Positions 1 to 4,639 of a stretch of 6,485 bases of DNA are shown here, one piece after another. The stretch spans positions 1-6,485 of the forward strand of contig CAZPAH010000142.1 in assembly GCA_964584495.1 (NCBI GenBank), given 5' to 3'. The notes under the pieces are model-generated. The model ran no database searches. It saw nothing but the letters and a program-made list of their open reading frames with translations, and was not told the DNA's origin. The first letter of the stretch is position 1. Each line of letters begins with the position of its first letter. The translations under genes were made by a program, and so were the position numbers. The DNA is from CAZPAH01 sp964584495 (GTDB taxonomy: Bacteria; Krumholzibacteriota; Krumholzibacteriia; Krumholzibacteriales; Krumholzibacteriaceae).

Positions 1-795
1 GACGAGTACGAATGCTTCGGGTTGGGCAACAGGGAGGTATGGCTCAATGACGCTGCTTTCGATACGGTCGGCGGGACCCTGGGGCCGCTGGTAATGCCGC
101 TTCAGTATTTCGACAGGTGCGGCGTGATCGGAAGGGATGTAGAGGTGATATTCACCGTCGACACAAGGTGGGTCAAGCCGGGTCCTGGAGATACGATAGC
201 GGTCAACGGCACGCCGAACAACCAACTGCCCGAGGTGATCAACTGGAATATTCCCTCGATCAACAGGATATACGACAATGGGTCGTATCCCGACACTCTG
301 GCCGGCGACGGCATATACGCGGGATCGATAATATTCCCCGATTCGTCGGATATATTCGTTGAGTACAAGTATCTCTACAACTCGACCTACGAATGCACTA
401 CGCAGGCCAACCGCGGACTGTTACTCGATGACAGCTTCGACGCGGTGGGGAATCCGCAGAAGCTGGAGCTGGCGTATTTCAACACATGCTGGCTCGACGG
501 GCCGGAGACGATCCCCTCCGCCTTCGTTTTGTCGCAGAACTATCCGAATCCGTTCAACCCGGCTACCACCATCAGGTTCAGCTCACCCTCGGGAGGCAGG
601 GCACTATTGCGTGTCTACAACGTCAATGGAGCACTGGTGAGGACTCTGCTCGACAGGGAGGTCGAGCCCGGTGATGTAAGGGTGATATGGGATGGAACGG
701 GCGATAATGGAAGACCGCTCGCGAGCGGGATATATTTCTACGATCTCAGGATCGGAACGGACCGTTTGAGCCGGAAGATGATTCTGCTTCGATAA
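1..795 (+). CDS. 3' part of a secreted modular protein with duplicated Cys-paired beta-sandwich modules and a T9SS-like C-terminal sorting tail (5' end outside window)
   Basis: The frame is open from base 1, so this is the last 264 codons of a longer gene; the TTG at 22 is not a convincing start because it lies inside a module. Visible residues 2-40 and 129-163 resemble each other (YEC near the start, hydrophobic strand, YF then Cys at the end), so a module of about 127 residues is duplicated. Between them lie a VEVIFTVD strand and an AGDGIY turn, typical of starch-binding-like or 'choice-of-anchor X'-like beta-sandwich domains of secreted proteins. Residues 173-264 are a clear sorting tail: QNYPNPFNP, then a FlgD-Ig-like fold with LRVYNVNG, VIWDGTGDNG, LASGIYFYDL and a basic KMILLR end. 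Known family behaviour is export and surface attachment or release. The catalytic or binding part, if any, is upstream and unseen, so substrate and role are unknown. A terminator follows, so it is probably not co-transcribed with the amylase gene. Confidence 0.85.
   Translation, partial: DEYECFGLGNREVWLNDAAFDTVGGTLGPLVMPLQYFDRCGVIGRDVEVIFTVDTRWVKPGPGDTIAVNGTPNNQLPEVINWNIPSINRIYDNGSYPDTLAGDGIYAGSIIFPDSSDIFVEYKYLYNSTYECTTQANRGLLLDDSFDAVGNPQKLELAYFNTCWLDGPETIPSAFVLSQNYPNPFNPATTIRFSSPSGGRALLRVYNVNGALVRTLLDREVEPGDVRVIWDGTGDNGRPLASGIYFYDLRIGTDRLSRKMILLR
7..489 (+). repeat. Degenerate protein-level duplication inside the first gene (period about 127 codons)
   Basis: The segment at 7-120 (YEC to the FDRC cysteine) and the segment at 388-489 (YEC to the FNTC cysteine) align by eye: YEC, NR, L.D..FD.VG, L, YF and a final Cys. 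Starts are 381 bp apart. Each copy holds exactly one Cys pair (visible residues 5/40 and 132/163), suggesting one disulfide per module. The similarity is in protein, not in DNA, so this is an old duplication. At least one more module probably begins before the window. Confidence 0.6.
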
Positions 796-804
796 TTGCG
801 CATG

Positions 805-836
805 CGCCATGCAATGCTCCAACCGGACGCATGGCG
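805..836 (+). other. Inverted repeat downstream of the first gene
   Basis: CGCCATGC at 805-812 is the exact reverse complement of GCATGGCG at 829-836, an 8-bp stem with a 16-nt loop. It overlaps a 10-bp palindrome GCGCATGCGC at 798-807. It begins 9 bases after the stop codon at 793-795 and precedes the stronger hairpin at 847-876. It may add to 3'-end formation or mRNA protection. No T-run follows, so it is not called a terminator. Confidence 0.4.
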
Positions 837-846
837 ATAGGGGGGA

Positions 847-884
847 ATCGGCGCCGGGCCCCCGCCCGGCGCCGATCTCTTGTC
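847..884 (+). terminator. Probable intrinsic terminator of the first gene
   Basis: A perfect 13-bp stem (ATCGGCGCCGGGC at 847-859 with GCCCGGCGCCGAT at 864-876) closes a CCCC loop. The stem is very GC-rich and is followed by CTCTTGTC, a pyrimidine-rich but not pure T tail. It lies about 50 bases after the stop of the first gene and upstream of the promoter for the amylase gene, as a terminator should. The weak U-tract is the main reservation. Confidence 0.65.
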
Positions 885-921
885 GAGACGCGGCGGGAGA
901 ACGTGCTTATCTGTTTTTATC

Positions 922-950
922 TTGTCAACCAGGCCCTTTTGCCTGATAAT
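922..950 (+). promoter_or_regulatory. Sigma70-like promoter for the amylase gene
   Basis: TTGTCA at 922-927 (5 of 6 to TTGACA) and GATAAT at 945-950 (5 of 6 to TATAAT) are separated by exactly 17 bp, the preferred spacing. The segment just upstream, around 907-921, is AT-rich compared with its surroundings. Transcription would start near 957, downstream of the terminator hairpin. The match is by eye, and the consensus of this phylum's main sigma factor is assumed to be the usual one. Confidence 0.5.
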
Positions 951-956
951 TTCCCT

Positions 957-1081
957 TGAATCGATCAATGACGATCCGCATTGGACCGGGTTCTATTCAT
1001 GTCGAGAAAATTGGGTCGAAGCGCGCCGGTGGGATGTTAAGCCGGACGGTAGATGGTACGTTTAGGTAAGGAGGATGAATC
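957..1081 (+). other. Predicted 5' leader of the amylase mRNA
   Basis: If the promoter at 922-950 is used, about 125 nt are transcribed before the start codon. The leader contains an imperfect 13-bp inverted repeat at its 5' end (TTGA at 956-959, TCAA at 965-968) and a 5-bp stem CAATG/CATTG at 966-970 and 979-983. Neither matches a riboswitch or operator that I recognise. No convincing small ORF or RNA gene is seen here. Confidence 0.35.
1068..1074 (+). promoter_or_regulatory. Strong Shine-Dalgarno site that fixes the amylase start
   Basis: AAGGAGG lies 7 nt before the ATG at 1082. It supports that start over the ATG at 1075, which would directly abut the site and reads a different frame that closes at 1320. 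Confidence 0.85.
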
Positions 1082-4000
1082 ATGCGCGGGAGATCGAGAA
1101 AGCTGAAGGCGATGAGGGGAACATTAAGGGCAGTGATATTCCTGCTCGCCGTCGTGCTGTTTGCCGCCGTGACGTGCGGCAGCGCATTCGGCGTCGAAAT
1201 ATCCGACGACGGCAAGGTCGGCGTGACATTCAACTACAAACCCGACGGCAAGCCGTCGAAATTGTATCTGGCGGGGACCTTCAACGATTGGAATCCGGCG
1301 AAAGACCTGATGAAGGATGACAACAAGGACGGAGTCTACTCGATAACGATCCGTCTCGAGCCGGGAAGCTACCAGTACAAGTTCGTACAAGACGGCAAAT
1401 GGATCGAGGATCCGTTCTCCGCAGGCTATACCGATGACGGGATGGGGGGAAAGAACTCTCTCCTCGACGTGCCGGATGGCAAAGAAGCGATCGAGGTAGG
1501 TATAGCCGGAAAGGGCGGGAACGAGACCGCCAAGCCCGTTGAGGGGGCTCCCGCCCCGGCAGCGGGGGGAAATAAGATCAAAGTCACCTTTATATTCAAA
1601 ACGGATGCGGGGGTCTCGGCCCAGATATATGTCGCGGGGACCTTCAACGGGTGGGACCAAACAGCCTACAAGATGGCCGATAACGACGGTGACGGCATCT
1701 ACAAATACACCACGATGCTGGAACCTGGAAGATACCAGTACAAGTTCGTGAAGGACGGCCAGTGGCTGACCGACGAAAGCGCCGCCGAATTCGCCGATGA
1801 CGGCTTTGGAGGGAAAAACTCGGTGCTCGTTGTGCCTCCGGACGCCAAAGACGGCATAATCGTAGGAAAGACCAAAGACACTCAAGGTGAAAATAAGGCG
1901 GGAGCGGCGGCAGGTACATCCGGCAGCGAGGGAGGTGTCCGTGAGGTGAAGTTCAGCTTCCAGCCGGTCATAAGCGGTGTGCAGAACGTTTTTCTGGCGG
2001 GAACCTTCAACGACTGGAACGAATCGAAGACACGGATGACCGACAACGACGGTGACGGGACATTCGAAGTCACCCTGCTGCTTCCTCCCGGTAAGTACCA
2101 ATACAAGTTCGTCGCCGACGGAAAATGGATCACCGACGAGACGGCGACCGATTTCGCCGACGATGGATTCGGGGGACGTAACTCGGTGATAACGGTCGAC
2201 GATTCTTACAAAGAGGTGAAGGTCGAACCGGGCGATGGACAAATGATGACGAGCGATATCCCGTTGACTCTCGATTACTCGATGGTTAACCCGCTCAGCA
2301 AGAGCGAGATAGAATTCAAGACGCGGACGCACAGGGATGATGTCGAATCCGTCCAGCTTCTCTACGTCGATAACGGCACCGAGAAGATCGTCGATATGAC
2401 GAAGGACAGCGTCGATCCCGTTTTCAGCTATTACAGGGTTCTCTTGGATATACCCGCGGAATCGACCGTGAGGTTCGCTTTCGCCTACATAGACGGGGGG
2501 GTATATTTCTTCGCTACCCCGAAGGGATTCACCGGGAAGAAGCCAGAACCCGGACAGATGTTCGAGTATTCCCCGAAGGTGCTGAAGCCGTTCTTCACGC
2601 CGGACTGGGCCAAGAACGGAGTGTTCTACCAGATCTTCACCGACCGGTTTTACAACGGGGACAAGACGAACGACCAGGACTTCAAGGAGTTCTATTACGA
2701 CGGCGCGAGGGATCTTCCCGCGAGCGGAAAGACGAACGGCGAGTATTTTCACCTGGTGACCCAATGGGATAACATATCGGGATTGACCAAATCGCCCTAC
2801 CGGACCGACGGTAAACCCGACTACTATTCGTTTTACGGCGGCGATATAGCCGGCGTAATGGATAAGATACCCTACCTAGTGGATCTGGGAATAACGATAA
2901 TCTATTTCAATCCTCTTTCCGAGGCGAGATCGAACCACAAGTACGACCCGGTGGACTACCTGAAGATCGATCCCCATTTCGCCGACGAGGCGACGTTCAA
3001 GGAGTTCACGAAGAAAGCCCACGATAACGGCATCAGGGTGATCGTCGACATGGCGTTCAACCATACCGGAAACTACCATTTCGCCTTTATCGATTCCAGG
3101 GACAAGGGGAGGGAGTCCAAATACTGGGACTGGTACGAATGGAAGCGCTGGCCGCTGCCTAAGGGCGAGCTGAAGAACCCGGAGGATTACTACGATTGCT
3201 GGTGGGGATTCGGAATACATCCCAATCTTAACTATGATCTATCGAGACCGAATGCCCAGGAGAACTCTATCAGTGATATAACCCAGGCGAAGCCCAATGT
3301 TGAGCTGGTCGCATATATTCTCGACGTGGCGCGGCACTGGCTGGGAGACCTCGATATCGACGGGTTCAGGCTGGACGTTCCCAACGAGGTGCCGATGTGG
3401 TTCTGGAAGGAGTTCCGCCACGTCGTGGATCAGGTGAAGCCGGATGCCTTCCTGATCGGCGAGATATGGGGAAACGCGATGCCATGGCTCGGACCCGACT
3501 GTTTTCAATCGACGATGAACTACAAGTTCTTCCGCGACCCCGTGCTCAAGTTTTTCGCCCTGGGACAGGGGACGGCCGTAATGCTGGACAGCGATCTCGC
3601 GCCGGGAAGAAACCTCTATCCCATTCAGGCGGTCGAGGTGATGATGAATCTCATCGACAGCCACGATACGGAGCGTTTTCTAACGGTGGCGGGCAACAAG
3701 GAGGACAGGTTGAGGCTGGCCGCCCTGATGCAGATGACATATGTTGGAATACCCCAGATCTATTACGGAGACGAGGTGGGGCTCAGAGGAGGGAAAGACC
3801 CCGATGACAGGAGGACATTCCCCTGGACGTACGAGCAGAGCCCCAACAGGAAAAATCTGCACGATTACTACAGGAAGATAATAGGGATCAGGCACAAGTA
3901 CCAGGCCTTCAGGACGGGAAGCTTCACGACGCTTTTGGCCGACGGCATGGTGTATGCCTTCCTCAGGCAGGACGAGAAGAACAGTATCGTTGTGGTACTC

Positions 4001-4177
4001 AACAACCAGAGCGCTGAAAAGGATATCGAACTCGATCTGGGCGGACTGGATCTGGAGGGGATCGCCGGCTACACCGACGAACTCTCTGGAAATCGATTCG
4101 CCCCCGAAGGTGGAGTTCTAAAGATCCGTCTCGCGGGGATGTCGGGAGCCGTTCTCGTGGGGGAGGGCAAGAACTGA
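1082..4177 (+). CDS. Secreted GH13 alpha-amylase (neopullulanase/cyclomaltodextrinase type) with three N-terminal glycogen-binding domains
   Basis: Predicted to hydrolyse alpha-1,4 (possibly also alpha-1,6) bonds in starch, glycogen or maltodextrins outside the cytoplasm. Residues 1-37 are a signal peptide: basic start, hydrophobic 16-30, likely cut after the GSAFG end. Three CBM48/AMPK-beta-like domains follow at about 46-131, 166-251 and 287-373, then a CBM34-like sandwich (394-498), the TIM barrel from PDWAKNGVFYQIF (507) to about 935, and a C-terminal beta domain. The GH13 regions are intact: DMAFNH (D656-H661), GFRLDVPNEV with nucleophile D765 and R763, GEIWGNAMPWL with acid/base E794, and SHDTERF with H861 and D862. 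EIW..AMPWL and GDEVGLRGGKDPDDR are typical of subfamily GH13_20 and relatives, but region V reads HPNLN (713-717). No sorting tail is present, so the enzyme could be periplasmic or released. Exact bond specificity is not readable from the sequence. Confidence 0.93.
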   Translation: MRGRSRKLKAMRGTLRAVIFLLAVVLFAAVTCGSAFGVEISDDGKVGVTFNYKPDGKPSKLYLAGTFNDWNPAKDLMKDDNKDGVYSITIRLEPGSYQYKFVQDGKWIEDPFSAGYTDDGMGGKNSLLDVPDGKEAIEVGIAGKGGNETAKPVEGAPAPAAGGNKIKVTFIFKTDAGVSAQIYVAGTFNGWDQTAYKMADNDGDGIYKYTTMLEPGRYQYKFVKDGQWLTDESAAEFADDGFGGKNSVLVVPPDAKDGIIVGKTKDTQGENKAGAAAGTSGSEGGVREVKFSFQPVISGVQNVFLAGTFNDWNESKTRMTDNDGDGTFEVTLLLPPGKYQYKFVADGKWITDETATDFADDGFGGRNSVITVDDSYKEVKVEPGDGQMMTSDIPLTLDYSMVNPLSKSEIEFKTRTHRDDVESVQLLYVDNGTEKIVDMTKDSVDPVFSYYRVLLDIPAESTVRFAFAYIDGGVYFFATPKGFTGKKPEPGQMFEYSPKVLKPFFTPDWAKNGVFYQIFTDRFYNGDKTNDQDFKEFYYDGARDLPASGKTNGEYFHLVTQWDNISGLTKSPYRTDGKPDYYSFYGGDIAGVMDKIPYLVDLGITIIYFNPLSEARSNHKYDPVDYLKIDPHFADEATFKEFTKKAHDNGIRVIVDMAFNHTGNYHFAFIDSRDKGRESKYWDWYEWKRWPLPKGELKNPEDYYDCWWGFGIHPNLNYDLSRPNAQENSISDITQAKPNVELVAYILDVARHWLGDLDIDGFRLDVPNEVPMWFWKEFRHVVDQVKPDAFLIGEIWGNAMPWLGPDCFQSTMNYKFFRDPVLKFFALGQGTAVMLDSDLAPGRNLYPIQAVEVMMNLIDSHDTERFLTVAGNKEDRLRLAALMQMTYVGIPQIYYGDEVGLRGGKDPDDRRTFPWTYEQSPNRKNLHDYYRKIIGIRHKYQAFRTGSFTTLLADGMVYAFLRQDEKNSIVVVLNNQSAEKDIELDLGGLDLEGIAGYTDELSGNRFAPEGGVLKIRLAGMSGAVLVGEGKN
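1217..2200 (+). repeat. Three tandem glycogen-binding domains in the amylase, period 363 bp
   Basis: Units lie at 1217-1474, 1577-1834 and 1940-2200. Marker residues recur exactly 121 residues apart: the Ala of AGTFN at 64, 185 and 306; the Lys of YQYKF at 100, 221 and 342; the Asn of GGKNS or GGRNS at 125, 246 and 367. Local DNA identity survives, for example TACCAGTACAAGTTCGT at 1370 and 1733, with one base changed at 2096. The linkers differ in composition (Pro/Ala-rich versus Gly/Ala/Ser-rich) but have equal length. The Trp, Lys, Trp and Asn positions known to contact glucan in AMPK-beta are kept in all three (70/100/107/125, 191/221/228/246, 312/342/349/367). Confidence 0.9.
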
Positions 4178-4179
4178 TC

Positions 4180-4617
4180 CTATTTTACAATGATGAGGGA
4201 GTTGGTGAATCCGCCCTCTTCGCCGGTGTCGGTATTGTTCGGATCGAGCTCCCATCGCAGGCCGTGATCGATAACGAACTTGTACTGGTACCGTCCCGGT
4301 TTTAGATCCTTGACGATCGTCCAGATACCGTCGCCGTCCTCGTCGGACATCGGATCTATCGTGGCATCGAACCTTCCCGTTCCCTCGGTCCCGCACCAGG
4401 TGTTGAAATTGCCGGCGAGGTTCACGTATTTAGCCGACGGGGCCTCGTAGCGGAAGATGATTCCGCCTTCAACCGGTCCCGGCGCGGGCAGGCGGTTCCT
4501 TATTATCCTCGTCATCAGGCATCCCCCGCCCGCGGCGGCGATCGTGGATATGACGGCCGCGATAAGAACGATCCTCAAATATCTCCTGCCGTTTCCTTTT
4601 CTTTCATCGAGCAGCAT
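4180..4617 (-). CDS. Small membrane-anchored protein with one glycogen-binding (CBM48/AMPK-beta-like) domain
   Basis: A 145-residue protein with a basic N-terminus, one hydrophobic stretch at about 14-31 and a Cys at 33 preceded by AAAGGG. It could be a lipoprotein with a poor lipobox (Gly at -3) or have a plain N-terminal membrane anchor; a basic segment (36-42) follows. Residues 51-145 are a single early-set domain: VNLAGNFNTW, a DEDGDGIW turn, YQYKFVID, W122 and TNSLIIV. The glucan-contact positions W74, K113, W122 and N139 are conserved, so binding of an alpha-glucan is likely. There is no catalytic domain. The gene lies 22 bp downstream of the barrel gene on the same strand and is probably its co-transcribed partner. 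Its stop codon is 2 bp from that of the convergent amylase gene. An additional Cys (75) sits beside the first binding Trp. Its role as a tethered binder or adaptor is inferred. Confidence 0.82.
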   Translation of the reverse strand: MLLDERKGNGRRYLRIVLIAAVISTIAAAGGGCLMTRIIRNRLPAPGPVEGGIIFRYEAPSAKYVNLAGNFNTWCGTEGTGRFDATIDPMSDEDGDGIWTIVKDLKPGRYQYKFVIDHGLRWELDPNNTDTGEEGGFTNSLIIVK

Positions 4618-4625
4618 GGTTGATT

Positions 4626-4630
4626 CTTCC
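4626..4630 (-). promoter_or_regulatory. Weak Shine-Dalgarno site for the small glycogen-binding protein
   Basis: On the minus strand GGAAG lies 8 nt before the ATG at 4617-4615. AGGAA, 14 nt away, is a poorer candidate. Both lie in the 22-bp gap after the stop of the barrel gene, consistent with translation from a shared transcript. Confidence 0.45.
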
Positions 4631-4639
4631 GTTCCTGAA

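Noticed and set aside
22..24. TTG as the start codon of the first gene
   Set aside because: The frame is open to base 1, and residues before it (YEC) belong to the repeated module. The true start is upstream of the window.
985..1030. ACCGG (985-989) pairing with CCGGT (1026-1030) as a leader hairpin
   Set aside because: Five pairs across a 36-nt loop are expected by chance in this composition.
1124..2764. 546-codon open frame on the minus strand opposite the amylase gene
   Set aside because: It lies wholly antisense to clearly recognisable domains and shows no recognisable motifs. Its repeated internal pattern merely mirrors the triple repeat of the real gene. It is a by-product of codon bias.
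4151..4186. Possible bidirectional terminator at the convergent junction (GTTCT/AGAAC followed by TTTT)
   Set aside because: The stem is only 5 bp with a 14-nt loop, and the T-run is four bases and displaced by several nucleotides. It is too weak to call.
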